From positions 1 to 46,316 of the forward strand of contig JAFUHM010000053.1 of NCBI GenBank assembly GCA_017468865.1: a stretch of 46,316 nt of DNA. The letters are read 5' to 3'. Source of the DNA: Oscillospiraceae bacterium. Lineage in GTDB: Bacteria; Bacillota; Clostridia; Oscillospirales; Ruminococcaceae. The notes beneath the pieces are model-generated. The model made no database searches, was not told the origin of the DNA, and was given only the letters and a program-made list of their open reading frames with translations. Shown piece by piece: positions 30,982 through 39,673 of the stretch; within the stretch, counting starts at the first letter, position 1; each line of letters starts with the position of its first letter. Position numbers and translations under genes: made by a program.

Positions 30982-31949
30982 GCTCTGCCTCCTTCTCTTA
31001 TACGGGGGTCGGCGGCAGAGTACAGGATATTGGCAATAAGATTTCCTGTAAAGACAAACAGCGCCGAAAACAGTGCTATTCCGAGGAAAAGAGGTATATC
31101 ACCTTTCAGAGCAGACTGTACCGTGACATTCCCAAGCCCGGGGTAGGTGAAGACAGTTTCCGCAAGGACTGAACCGCCGAAAAGCTCGCTAAGCGCACCG
31201 AACTGGAGCGTGATAAATGGGAGCATGACGTTTCTCAGCCCGTGGCGGAGGATGAACTGCCATTTGCTTTCGCCTCTTGCCCTTGCAAAAAGGGCGTGAT
31301 CGCTCTCTGCGACCTGGATCATCTTTTCCCTGACCTGCAGAGTGATCTTTGATATCCCCGTAAGGCTCAGAGCCATTGCAGGAAGTATGATATGACGTAT
31401 CCTGTCGGAAAGCGAGGCTTCCTCGACGGATACTCCTATGGGCGATGCAAGTCCCATCGGAAGCCATCCCAGCTTTACCGAAAATATCAGCAGAAGTACC
31501 ATGCCTATCCAGAAGGCAGGGGAGGATTCATTGATAAGGCAATAGACCTTTATTGCCTTATCAATGAAAGACCCTCTGTATGCTGAGGCGATGAGCCCCA
31601 GCATAAGTCCGAATACTCCCGACATCACCCATGACACAAACATGAGCCTTATGGACAGGCTGAATCTCTCGCCAATCACCGAAGCCACAGGCTTGCGGTA
31701 TATCATCGAAGTCCCCATATCACCGTGAAGGATATTGCCTGCCCATTTCAGGTATCTTGTGACAGCGGGCTCATCGAGCCCCCAGTATTCCTCTATCTGA
31801 GCACGCCTTTCGGGGGAAAGGCTGTTTTCTCCTATATAGGCGCTTACGGTATCTATGGGTGAGAGCTCTGCCAGTGCAAATGTGATTATGCTTACCGCTG
31901 TCAAAAGCAGGAGCATTTTCAGGATGTTCTGCAAAATCTTCTTTGCCAT
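30978..31949 (-). CDS. Opp/Nik-type ABC permease (DppB/NikB-like)
   Basis: A 323-residue permease with about six hydrophobic segments. LSPERRAQIEEYWGLDEPAVTRYLKW and GDMGTSMIYRKPV are the classical DppB/NikB N-terminal features, and HGLRNVMLPFITLQFGALSELFGGSVLAETVFTYPGLG the C-terminal ones. The start at 31949 lies 1 bp after the binding-protein stop and follows GGGAGTGA. It is intact although its partner permease is not. A perfect 18-bp inverted repeat lies inside the gene at 31527-31568. Confidence 0.9.
   Translation of the reverse strand: MAKKILQNILKMLLLLTAVSIITFALAELSPIDTVSAYIGENSLSPERRAQIEEYWGLDEPAVTRYLKWAGNILHGDMGTSMIYRKPVASVIGERFSLSIRLMFVSWVMSGVFGLMLGLIASAYRGSFIDKAIKVYCLINESSPAFWIGMVLLLIFSVKLGWLPMGLASPIGVSVEEASLSDRIRHIILPAMALSLTGISKITLQVREKMIQVAESDHALFARARGESKWQFILRHGLRNVMLPFITLQFGALSELFGGSVLAETVFTYPGLGNVTVQSALKGDIPLFLGIALFSALFVFTGNLIANILYSAADPRIREGGRA
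31527..31568. repeat. Perfect 18-bp inverted repeat inside the DppB-like gene
   Basis: TTCATTGATAAGGCAATA (31527-31544) and TATTGCCTTATCAATGAA (31551-31568) are exact reverse complements around GACCTT. The region encodes FIDKAIKVYCLINE, ordinary family sequence, so the symmetry is superimposed on coding sequence. In the mRNA it would form a long hairpin. Confidence 0.9.
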
Positions 31950-31950
31950 G

Positions 31951-33615
31951 TCACTCCCATTTCCAGTCACAGATATTGCTGAGGACTACCTGACCGTTGG
32001 CACAATGGGGCTGTATGGGCTGCTCGCCTATATCCAGACCGTCACGGACAAAATAGCAGTGATCCGCTCTGACGAGCCAGCAGTCGGGGGCATCACCGAT
32101 AAGGCTTGCGCCTGTTTCACCGTCCCACTGGGCGAGCTTGTAGTATTTGTATACATCCTCGATATCCTTTGATGCCATAGCCTTTTTCATATACTCATCT
32201 ACGACAGGATTTGAATAATAACCTGTATTGCTCCAGCCTGAGCCGATGGTATCTGTTGAGGTCATGAGGTAGAATTCGTTGGGAGTGTAGTCACCTCTGC
32301 CGAAGACATAGGGAGTGGAGTATACACGTTTGGTTATCTCATCGTTGGCAGCTCCCTCGGGAGTGATGGCAAATCCCAGTTCCTTTGCCTGTTCAGCCAC
32401 AGCCATAGCCATTGCCTGTCTGTTGGCATTACTTGATGTATAGAGCAAAGTGAATGCCGCATCAACGCCGTCCTTGTCTCGGATGCCGTCGCCGTCGCTG
32501 TCTGTCCAGCCTGCCTCTTCAAGTATCTTTATGGCTGTCTCTTTGCCCGAATTGCTCTCGTCAAGGGCAGTCTCTTCATTGAACCAGGGCATTGTATCGC
32601 ACATGGAGAAGGACTTCCTGCCGTAGCCGTTGAACACATCCGTTATCAGTGCATCTCTGTCAAGACCGACACTCAGTGCCTTTCTTACCGCAGGGTCGCC
32701 TGTAACGTCATTGCCGATGGCTCTGCCGTCCTCGGAGGTATTGCCCTCGTCAAGGGTCGTGGGGAAGATAATGCCGTAGTTGTCTATCGACTCCACGTTT
32801 TCCATGTGGTAGCCGTCTATCTGCTGAACAGCGAGATTCTGGTTTGTATAGACAAGGTCTACATCGCCTTTCTGTGCGGCAAGGAAAGCAGAGTCGTCGT
32901 CCATGAACAGCAGGACGATCCTCTTTATCTCAGGCTCTTTCCCGTAGTAGTACTCATTGTACTCCCATACGCACTGCTGACCCTTTTCCCACTGCACCAT
33001 CTTGAAGGGACCCGAACCGATGGGATTTTCACCGTAGTTCTCATCATAGAGCTTTTCGGGGACGATGCCTACCTTATATGTCACATACAGGAAGGTATAG
33101 TCGGGCTCATTGAGACAAAACTTCACGGTGGTGTCATCCACAGCCTCGGCAGATGCGATATTGCTCAGGTCAAGACTTGTGCTGTTGTCACTTACAGCTT
33201 CATATGTAAATGCTACATCAGATGCGGTGACTTTGTCACCGTTTGAGTAGCAGGCGTCGTCACGGATGGTAAATGTCCATTCTTTTCCGTCATCGCTGAC
33301 TTCATAGCCTGTGGCAAGATCGTTTGTTATCTCACCGCCGTAAGCCTTTGTCAGGGTGCTTTGCAGGATAGGGTCATAGCGCTGACCATAGCCTGTGATC
33401 GGATTCCAGCCTGCACTCGGTTCAGAGTTCACGGCTGCTATGACTTCATCCTTTCTGATGTTCTGGGATGCCGTGTCTTCCTGTACCTCGGAAGCTGTCG
33501 GAACAGCTTCATCGGCGGATGTTGTCTTTGCGTCAGCAGTGTTGCCGCAGACGGTCAGACTGCCGATCACAGAGATCAGGGCTAAAGCGGTGATAAGGTC
33601 ATGCTTTTTTATCAT
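31951..33615 (-). CDS. Opp/Nik-type ABC substrate-binding lipoprotein
   Basis: A 554-residue family-5 binding protein. The lipobox LTVC (Cys at about residue 23) follows the signal peptide; the start at 33615 (MIKKHDLITALAL) has GGAGG 7 bp upstream. NSEPSAGWNPITGYG and YEVSDDGKEWTFTIRDDACYSNGDKVTASDVAFTYEAV are typical of DppA/NikA proteins. Members carry peptides, nickel or metallophores. The location inside a Fur/Zur-headed operon next to ZnuA and COG0523 suggests a metal complex rather than a peptide, which is inference. Confidence 0.88.
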   Translation of the reverse strand: MIKKHDLITALALISVIGSLTVCGNTADAKTTSADEAVPTASEVQEDTASQNIRKDEVIAAVNSEPSAGWNPITGYGQRYDPILQSTLTKAYGGEITNDLATGYEVSDDGKEWTFTIRDDACYSNGDKVTASDVAFTYEAVSDNSTSLDLSNIASAEAVDDTTVKFCLNEPDYTFLYVTYKVGIVPEKLYDENYGENPIGSGPFKMVQWEKGQQCVWEYNEYYYGKEPEIKRIVLLFMDDDSAFLAAQKGDVDLVYTNQNLAVQQIDGYHMENVESIDNYGIIFPTTLDEGNTSEDGRAIGNDVTGDPAVRKALSVGLDRDALITDVFNGYGRKSFSMCDTMPWFNEETALDESNSGKETAIKILEEAGWTDSDGDGIRDKDGVDAAFTLLYTSSNANRQAMAMAVAEQAKELGFAITPEGAANDEITKRVYSTPYVFGRGDYTPNEFYLMTSTDTIGSGWSNTGYYSNPVVDEYMKKAMASKDIEDVYKYYKLAQWDGETGASLIGDAPDCWLVRADHCYFVRDGLDIGEQPIQPHCANGQVVLSNICDWKWE

Positions 33616-33647
33616 TGGGAAACCTCCGTTGTTTACAGTAAGTGTTG

Positions 33648-34757
33648 TTATGCGGTTGCAAGGCACGCATTGAGCTTGGCGAGGATATCCGCCTTTTTAT
33701 AGCCCTTGCCGATGAAAACGAGCTGATTGATACGGTCGCCGTATGTATCGTCCCAGTCATCTTTCAGATCGGGATACATTTCAAGCATGGCATCAAGCTG
33801 ATCCTTGGGGCAGGTGGCGAGCCATTCGTTAAGCTCGGTCACGCTTGCGTTTCGTCCTGCCTGTTCGAAAAGCTGGATATGCGTATCATCGTCAGCAAAC
33901 CACATATAGCCCTTGGTGCGGATAAGTTCCGTGGGATACTCATCCACAAGATCCATGAATTTATCACGGTCAAAGGGGCGCACTTCTTCGTAAACAAAGG
34001 ATGTTATGCAGTATTCATCCATGCACGCTTCCTTGTCGTCAGGCTCGTTGGTGTTGAGCGCACGCTGTATGGAGGAGGATGCGAGGACGGAGTGGTAGTC
34101 GAATTCCCTGCCGTGGAGTATCTTTGCGGTATCCACCACGCTGTTTACGGCAGGTATTATCTCTGCCCCGGACTGGATGTCACGGATAGCCTTCGTGACT
34201 TCTTCCACCTGTTCGGGGGAGAGAAAATCGGTCTTGTTGAGTATGATAAGATTGCAGAATTCGATCTGGTCTATGATAAGGTTGATGATGTCGCCCTCTT
34301 CGGTGTCGTTCTCCATGGTTATCTCACGCAGGAATTCGTTGTAGATGCGGTCAGCATCCACTACTGATACTACGGAACTGAGATAAACGTTGGTGTCAGG
34401 GTTTTCGTCGGTATAGATGACGAAGGATGCGGCAATATTGGAAGGCTCGCTGATGCCGGATGCTTCCACGAAGACAGCTTCGATGTCAGGGAGCTTGGAG
34501 ATGCGCTCGATTTCTGCGATAAACTCGTCACGGAGAGTGCAGCATATGCAGCCGTTCTGCAATTCCACCATCTCGACCGAAGCGATGCGGTCACGGTTCT
34601 TGTTCAGGAGGGCAGCATCTATATTGACGCTGCCCATGTCGTTTACGATAAGGGCGATCTTGCGCTGTTCCTGTTTGAGCAGGTTCTGCATGAGGGTGGT
34701 CTTTCCCGAGCCGAGGTAGCCTGTTATAAGGATAATGGGTATCTTCTTATTGCTCAT
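33648..34757 (-). CDS. COG0523 (CobW/ZigA-type) GTPase, probable zinc metallochaperone
   Basis: A 369-residue G3E GTPase. Walker A is [10 protein letters not shown], the metal-binding CxCC motif is [12 protein letters not shown] (about residue 65), the base-specificity motif is [12 protein letters not shown], and a CobW C-terminal domain starts near residue 230 ([13 protein letters not shown]). Members controlled by Zur pass zinc to client enzymes under starvation. I use the start at 34757 (MSNKKIPII), with GTGAGGTG just upstream; it follows the znuA stop by 8 bp. Genomic context strongly supports a zinc role. Confidence 0.92.
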   Translation of the reverse strand: MSNKKIPIILITGYLGSGKTTLMQNLLKQEQRKIALIVNDMGSVNIDAALLNKNRDRIASVEMVELQNGCICCTLRDEFIAEIERISKLPDIEAVFVEASGISEPSNIAASFVIYTDENPDTNVYLSSVVSVVDADRIYNEFLREITMENDTEEGDIINLIIDQIEFCNLIILNKTDFLSPEQVEEVTKAIRDIQSGAEIIPAVNSVVDTAKILHGREFDYHSVLASSSIQRALNTNEPDDKEACMDEYCITSFVYEEVRPFDRDKFMDLVDEYPTELIRTKGYMWFADDDTHIQLFEQAGRNASVTELNEWLATCPKDQLDAMLEMYPDLKDDWDDTYGDRINQLVFIGKGYKKADILAKLNACLATA

Positions 34758-34765
34758 GGCGCACC

Positions 34766-36463
34766 TCACTTGAGTACATCTGCAAGAACATCATAGTTCT
34801 TCTGCATGATGGAGAGGTAGCTTGCACCGCCTGCGATGTCATCTCTGGACACCGACTGGAGAGAATTGAGCTCTGCGATCTCAACGCTCCTGCCCGATGT
34901 GCTGATAACGGTGTTTGCGATATCCTTGCTGGAATTTTCAAGTGTGAAGACTGACTTGCAGTCAAGCTCGTTTACCTTGTCAGCAAGGAATACGATAGTC
35001 TCAAAGCTTGCCTCTGATTCAGCCGAGCAGCCGATGAATGCGGCAAAGTAGTCAAGGCCGTAATCGTCAACGAAGTAGCGGAAGGGGAATCTGTCTGCAA
35101 ATACCAGAGTGTTCACAGAAGATGCGTCAACAAGTGTCCTGAATTTGTTGTCAAGTTCGTCCAGCTTTGCTGTGTAGGCATCAAGGTTAGCCTTGTAATC
35201 TGCGGCATTGGCAGGGTCTATTTCTTCTATATTCTTCTCGATCTCAGCACAGAGGAGCTTTGCATTATTAAGAGAGAGCCAAACGTGCTCATCGTATTCT
35301 GCTTCACCCTCTTCATGCTCATGATCGTGTTCATCTTCATGTTCATGCTCGTCTTCGTGATCGTGCTCGTCTTCATCGTCATGCTTGTGATCGTGACCGA
35401 TGACTTCATCGCACACCCCTTCGGGAGAGAGTGCTGAATCAAAGAACGTCGGCCAGTTGCCTTCGGGGTCTACGATAGCGTCATAGCTTTCATTGCTCAT
35501 GCGGATATGGAAATGCTCTGCCTTCTCAGGCTCGATCATATGGTCGTTGAACTCGATATAGACAGGCGCGCCCGATTCTTTGTCAACGGCTTCAAATCTG
35601 TACATTGCAGCTCTTGTGCCTGTTGACCAGTCCTGAATGAAGTAGCCTGTATATTCGTAATCGGATCCGGTCACATTGCCCTTATTGTCGGTGAACGTGA
35701 TGTGATCGTCATGGATGCTGATAGCGTCGTAATCTGACTTATATCCCTTTGTATAGTACTCTTTGTATTCCTCGGCGGTCATTTTGCCGTCTTCGGACTT
35801 ATGTTCCCAAGCCTCATCAAGAGAACCGTCGAGTACCAGCGGATAAGCTGACTGCCAGTCGCCCTCCCAGTCGGAGAGAGGTCTGTCACGAACTTCATCG
35901 TCCTCAAAGGTGGAAACTGTCTTGCTGTGTTCGTGGTCATGGTCGTGATCGTGTTCGCTTTCCTGCATACCTTCCTTGAGCTCTTCGATCTTAGCCTGAT
36001 CCCCGAGAACGTCCATAAGGCTGATGACCTTCATATCCTCGTTGGTCGCACCCGAAAGAGCATCTTCTACCCATACGTCGGACTCTCCGCCCACATATAC
36101 GAACAGGTCGCAGGTAGATATCTTTATTATATCGTCAGCCGTAGGCTGGTAGTTGTGAAGGTCGGCACCGCTGTCAAGAAGATAGGTAAGCTCGGTGTTG
36201 TCCGCATGGTCTCCCAGGATCTCCTTCACCCAGTCATATTCGGGGAAGATGGTGCAAACCACGCTGAACGGGTCAGAGCTTTCGGGTGTAGTTTCGTCGG
36301 CACTTTCCGCAGCTGCGGGTGTTTCAGTCACAGCCGCAGTTGTTTCTGTCGGTATTGCCGAAGTTTCAGCGGAATTATCGGTGCTTGCGGAGCCGCATCC
36401 TGTCATTCCCGATGCAGCCATTGCAAGTGTAAGGGCATAGATACCCAGTCTTTTCTTAAACAT
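34766..36463 (-). CDS. Zinc-binding lipoprotein: ZnuA with an inserted ZinT domain
   Basis: A 565-residue lipoprotein. Order: signal peptide and lipobox MTGC (Cys23); Thr/Ala/Glu-rich tether to about 63; ZnuA N-lobe (about 65-168) with ligand-type His103 in [10 protein letters not shown]; His-rich patch 171-179; a complete ZinT domain (about 189-353) with [18 protein letters not shown] and candidate ligands His308, His317 and His319, the 9-and-2 spacing of E. coli ZinT; a second His/Asp/Glu-rich stretch (357-388); then EHVWLS (His393) and the ZnuA C-lobe to 565. AdcA-type proteins carry ZinT after ZnuA; here it sits inside the His-rich loop. The usual second-lobe His is replaced in [11 protein letters not shown]. 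The start has GGAGG 10 bp upstream. Confidence 0.92.
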   Translation of the reverse strand: MFKKRLGIYALTLAMAASGMTGCGSASTDNSAETSAIPTETTAAVTETPAAAESADETTPESSDPFSVVCTIFPEYDWVKEILGDHADNTELTYLLDSGADLHNYQPTADDIIKISTCDLFVYVGGESDVWVEDALSGATNEDMKVISLMDVLGDQAKIEELKEGMQESEHDHDHDHEHSKTVSTFEDDEVRDRPLSDWEGDWQSAYPLVLDGSLDEAWEHKSEDGKMTAEEYKEYYTKGYKSDYDAISIHDDHITFTDNKGNVTGSDYEYTGYFIQDWSTGTRAAMYRFEAVDKESGAPVYIEFNDHMIEPEKAEHFHIRMSNESYDAIVDPEGNWPTFFDSALSPEGVCDEVIGHDHKHDDEDEHDHEDEHEHEDEHDHEHEEGEAEYDEHVWLSLNNAKLLCAEIEKNIEEIDPANAADYKANLDAYTAKLDELDNKFRTLVDASSVNTLVFADRFPFRYFVDDYGLDYFAAFIGCSAESEASFETIVFLADKVNELDCKSVFTLENSSKDIANTVISTSGRSVEIAELNSLQSVSRDDIAGGASYLSIMQKNYDVLADVLK

Positions 36464-36795
36464 AAAAACAGAACCTCCGAATAGAATATCAACTAAAAAG
36501 GGCGCACTTAAAAAGGGGCATACCTCTCCCCATACTGTTCCAGTACGGTATACCGAGGATGAAACAGCATCAAATGCCGCCTGCCCCATGTCTGGATGCA
36601 GATGTCCGTGAAATAGATCGGCATCTGCCTCGGCGTCGGCCGTCCGCTTTATCCTGTCGAAAGCCGACAGGATGAAGCTGTTTTAGAGACGGGGCATACC
36701 GAATAACGATACAGCGTGCCGCTCAAAGATTTTGCCTGACCCGTATGGGGTCGGCTCATCAGGCGCAGTATCATTATTGAGCATATTCGTGATAT
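36464..36795 (-). other. Long structured leader between the small membrane protein gene and znuA
   Basis: About 330 nt without a convincing gene. On the minus strand several helices are possible: GCCTGA/TCAGGC enclosing GACCC/GGGTC; an outer GCTCAA/TTGAGC; the 9-bp hairpin ATCCTGTCG-GCTTT-CGACAGGAT; GCAGATG/CATCTGC; and near the 3' end GTACTG/CAGTAT followed by GGGG...CCCC and TTTTT, a terminator-like element ahead of the znuA ribosome binding site. GGTATGCCCC occurs twice. I could not match it to a known riboswitch. The znuA frame is open through part of it but has no better start. Confidence 0.5.
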
Positions 36796-37095
36796 TCAGT
36801 TCAGAAGTTCCACTTTAAGGGAAATAAGTGTTGTATGTGCAGAGCGGGATCTTGCGACAGTCACGCAAAATCCGACAGCAGCGCAGAGCATCAGTGCAAG
36901 GCACAATGCTCCTGATGCTGTACCGAGGGATTGAAGTGCCTTATGGCACTGTGCAAGCTCCATGCAAACGGAGCAGTCCTCACCCGTACAGTCGTGATCC
37001 GCATGGATCATTATAAAGGCAGATGAGCAGAATATGACAAGGCTGAATACTGCAAATATTATCCATGATACAGCTCTGTTTCTTCTGTTTGTCAT
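36796..37095 (-). CDS. Small two-helix membrane protein with His/Cys metal motif
   Basis: A 99-residue protein with two hydrophobic helices (about residues 10-30 and 60-80). Between them is a likely extracytoplasmic loop, HADHDCTGEDCSVCMELAQC, with two His and four Cys in 20 residues, a plausible zinc site. Similar small HxxxC-rich proteins occur beside Fur-family genes in Firmicutes; I do not know a function. GAGGTGAG precedes the ATG and it lies 16 bp behind the Fur gene, so it belongs to the zinc island transcript. Confidence 0.8.
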   Translation of the reverse strand: MTNRRNRAVSWIIFAVFSLVIFCSSAFIMIHADHDCTGEDCSVCMELAQCHKALQSLGTASGALCLALMLCAAVGFCVTVARSRSAHTTLISLKVELLN

Positions 37096-37111
37096 ATCCG
37101 CTCACCTCACT

Positions 37112-37504
37112 TTACTTACATTTATCGCATACGCCAAGGATCTCGATATCTGCATCGATCCCTATCGAACTGAAATTCTTCAGTTCATCCATGATCTTGT
37201 TACAGACATTCTCATCAATATGCTGATCCTTGCCGCATATCTTACATCGCAGGCTGATCTTGCCCGGGTTTTGATCTGTTAATCGGTACTGGTATTCACG
37301 ATCCTGATTTATCTTGCGGCGGACGATACTTCTTTTCACAAGATCGCTCATGATGCGGTAGACCGTGCTTTCCGACGGGGCACAGCAGGCAGAATCGTCT
37401 GCTTGTATCCCTTCAACGATCTGCTTTACGGTGAAGTCCTGACCGATATTTGCTTCCAGGAAAGATAAAATGCAGGTTCGCTGTATGGTTTTATATGCCG
37501 CCAT
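37112..37504 (-). CDS. Fur-family metal-dependent repressor, probably Zur
   Basis: A 130-residue Fur-family protein. The N-terminal winged helix contains FTVKQIVEGIQ and APSESTVYRIMSDLV; the C-terminal half has the two structural-zinc Cys pairs CKIC and CDKC and the metal-site segment DQHIDENVC. It should bind DNA when metal-loaded and repress uptake genes. Its own promoter has a 31-bp palindrome just after the -10. The downstream cargo (ZnuA/ZinT, COG0523, ZnuB) points to zinc rather than iron. The start at 37504 (MAAYKTIQR) has GGGGTG upstream; a longer frame would run into the operator. Confidence 0.9.
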   Translation of the reverse strand: MAAYKTIQRTCILSFLEANIGQDFTVKQIVEGIQADDSACCAPSESTVYRIMSDLVKRSIVRRKINQDREYQYRLTDQNPGKISLRCKICGKDQHIDENVCNKIMDELKNFSSIGIDADIEILGVCDKCK

Positions 37505-37522
37505 ATTTTCACCCCATTTATC

Positions 37523-37584
37523 AAAAATGAAAATGATTATCATTTTCATTTTTATATTATATCAATATGACCGTAGGTTGTCAA
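37523..37584 (-). promoter_or_regulatory. Promoter and Fur/Zur box of the zinc island
   Basis: On the minus strand TTGACA (37584-37579) and TATAAT (37561-37556) are perfect hexamers 17 bp apart. Two bases after the -10 begins a 31-bp palindrome (37523-37553) with 15-bp arms, core ATGAAAATGATTATCATTTTCAT. It covers the expected transcription start, so binding should repress. The 120 bp upstream (37585-37707) is AT-rich with no gene. Confidence 0.92.
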
Positions 37585-37707
37585 TAGTATTCTGACATCT
37601 TCTCACTCTCTGCCAAATTGATAATTATTCGCAAATTGATTTTGTAAAAATTAGACAAAAGGGTGCTGAGTGTATATTCCATATCTGCGCATGGCTTATC
37701 CCGGTCA

Positions 37708-37754
37708 GAAAAAACTAAAAACAAAACTGCGTGACCATGCGGCCACGCAGTTTT
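37708..37754 (-). terminator. Terminator of the sugar ABC transporter operon
   Basis: An 11-bp stem AAAACTGCGTG/CACGCAGTTTT (37723-37754), followed on the minus strand by GTTTTTAGTTTTTTC. It lies 15 bp after the binding-protein stop. Confidence 0.88.
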
Positions 37755-37769
37755 ATAGGGGGGATCGGT

Positions 37770-39632
37770 TTAACCGTTGTTTCTTACTACATCCTCAAGG
37801 GTGTTTCTCTTTTCAGCTTCTGCATTGCAGTAAGCGAGGCATTCACCGTTGGGGTCATATTCTGCTATCTTTGCTATCATTTCGTCCACGATCTGCTGAT
37901 ATTCCTCATCGGAAGAAGCATAGACTGCACGCCATGAATAGGTGACAACGCAGTCAGCCACCTGCTGCCATACCACCTTCAGCTCATCGCTGCGGTCAGT
38001 CTCGGAGTATGCGGTAGCGATGGCTACCTTATGAGGCACGCTGTCCATGTATTCCTGAGAGTTATAGTAGCCGGACCAGTCTCTCCAGTCCTGTAAGATG
38101 TCGTATGCGGTGTCATGACGTCTGCTCTTCCAGTTTTCCAGGTTATATGTCTCACCGTTGGAGTCAGGGTTGGAAGCGTCTCTTGTCCATGTGGTGTTGT
38201 TTACCTGGAATGAGCCGTCGTTATAGGATCCGCCGCCCCATTCAGCAGGCATCATGGTGCCCTTCTTGTCAGCCTGACAGGTCTCACCGAATTCGGTAAG
38301 GCAGGTGTTGCCTTCCTCATCGTAGTACCAGCACAGATCCTTGGGGCCGTACCAGGAAGTCATGCAGCCCTCGGGTGTAACAAGGTAGTTGATTATAGCC
38401 ATTACAAGCTCGGGGTATTCGGTGTTGGAGCCTATCGTCCACAGACGGTTGCCGCCCATTACGTTCATGCCGTAGCAAAGGGGAGTGGCATCGGAGGGAA
38501 CAACAGGGTACATACCCTTGCCTTCGGTGAGGTGTTCCTCAGTGTTGTAGAGAGCGGAGCCTGCGTAATCGAATATCGAGAAGAATACGCCGCCTGCCGC
38601 TACTTTTTCGCTCATCTCGTTGTATGTCTGTGTCATGGAGTTGGGGTCAATAAGACCGGCACGATAGCACTTGTTGAAGAATTTAAGTATCGTGAGGTAA
38701 GGACCGTCCTCCTCGGTGCAGTCATGGTAAACGCCGTTCTCAACGTCATAAAGGCCAAAGCCCATTTCATCCATGCCGTACCAGCAGGTAGCGAATGCCT
38801 TGACATACATGACCATGTTGCCGTCCCAGTCGGGCCAGAGGGACATAGCGTAGGATTCCTTGCCGTTGGCATCGGTGGGCTGGAGTTCCTTCATCTGTAC
38901 GAATACATTGTACAGGTCGTCAAGAGTGGACATCTTGGGATACTTCAGTTCCTTGTACAGATCCCAGCGCATATCCATGGTGTAGAAGAAAGCCTCATGT
39001 TCATCGGGTGATGTAGCAACATTGTGTCCGAAGCCGTAGATCACATCACCTGCACCGAATGAATCGTTGAAGGTGCGGTTCTTCTTGAGAGCATAGGGCA
39101 TATTGTCCCTGACATATGAGCCGTATTCGTCGATAAGGCCGTCCTCTTCCCAGTCAAAGAGCTTGCCTTCCTTAGCGGCACGCTGATAGTTGGAGCCGTC
39201 AGAGCCGAATACCACCAGGTCGCCCAGATTTCCCGATTCCATACGGGTATCGAATGCACCGTCGGTAGCGGGGATGATGGTCACTTCGCAGTTGAATTTA
39301 TCCTTGAGTATCTGTGCAAACCAGCCCGTAGCCTTGCCGTTGTAGTTTGCAAGCTCGGAGAATGCGGTGAGCTGGATAAGTTCATCGGTGCCGTAGAAAT
39401 CCTTCCAGTAAGCGGCGTCGGTGTTATCCTCAGGTGTGATCTGTGCCTCCTGTGCGGAAGTCTCCACTATAAGCGGCTCGGTAGCGGCCTGAGCAGCAGT
39501 CGTGGCAGCGGTGTCATTCCCTGCAGCGGTAGTTACAGACTGCGTGTCGGGAGTCTGTGCGCCGCAGCCTGCCATAAGGCCTGCACACATGGATGCAGCG
39601 AGCAGACCCGCCATGGTCCTTCTCGTTTTCAT
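37770..39632 (-). CDS. LplA/YtcQ-type ABC sugar-binding lipoprotein
   Basis: A 620-residue extracellular binding protein. The start at 39632 (MKTRRTMAGLLAA) has AAGGAGG upstream; the lipobox is LMAGC (Cys at about residue 23), followed by a Thr/Ala-rich tether. The large mature domain resembles family-1 binding proteins of the LplA/YtcQ group, which work with LplB/YtcP-type permeases and carry complex sugars or oligosaccharides. Aromatic-rich stretches (TSWYGPKDLCWYYDEEG, DWRDWSGYYNSQEY) fit a sugar site. It is the last of three genes; no ATPase is encoded nearby, usual for this type, which shares MsmX-like ATPases. Confidence 0.86.
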   Translation of the reverse strand: MKTRRTMAGLLAASMCAGLMAGCGAQTPDTQSVTTAAGNDTAATTAAQAATEPLIVETSAQEAQITPEDNTDAAYWKDFYGTDELIQLTAFSELANYNGKATGWFAQILKDKFNCEVTIIPATDGAFDTRMESGNLGDLVVFGSDGSNYQRAAKEGKLFDWEEDGLIDEYGSYVRDNMPYALKKNRTFNDSFGAGDVIYGFGHNVATSPDEHEAFFYTMDMRWDLYKELKYPKMSTLDDLYNVFVQMKELQPTDANGKESYAMSLWPDWDGNMVMYVKAFATCWYGMDEMGFGLYDVENGVYHDCTEEDGPYLTILKFFNKCYRAGLIDPNSMTQTYNEMSEKVAAGGVFFSIFDYAGSALYNTEEHLTEGKGMYPVVPSDATPLCYGMNVMGGNRLWTIGSNTEYPELVMAIINYLVTPEGCMTSWYGPKDLCWYYDEEGNTCLTEFGETCQADKKGTMMPAEWGGGSYNDGSFQVNNTTWTRDASNPDSNGETYNLENWKSRRHDTAYDILQDWRDWSGYYNSQEYMDSVPHKVAIATAYSETDRSDELKVVWQQVADCVVTYSWRAVYASSDEEYQQIVDEMIAKIAEYDPNGECLAYCNAEAEKRNTLEDVVRNNG

Positions 39633-39673
39633 TGTTCTTCCTCCTTGAAACTTGATTTGATGCGGTATACGGA

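Noticed and set aside
33642..34367. Long plus-strand frame of about 240 codons opposite the COG0523 gene
   Set aside because: The minus-strand frame has a full set of GTPase motifs; the plus frame has none and is a shadow.
36464..36589. N-terminal extension of znuA from an upstream in-frame ATG at 36589
   Set aside because: The start at 36463 gives a proper lipoprotein signal and has GGAGG 10 bp upstream; the extension would hide the signal peptide.
36720..36775. CTGATGAG followed by a stem resembles a hammerhead ribozyme core
   Set aside because: The required GAAA after stem II is absent (GGCAAAATC) and no proper stem I/III or cleavage site was found.
36464..36795. Known riboswitch (cobalamin, TPP, FMN, SAM, THF) before znuA
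   Set aside because: None of the consensus boxes I know for these classes could be located; kept only as an unassigned structured leader.
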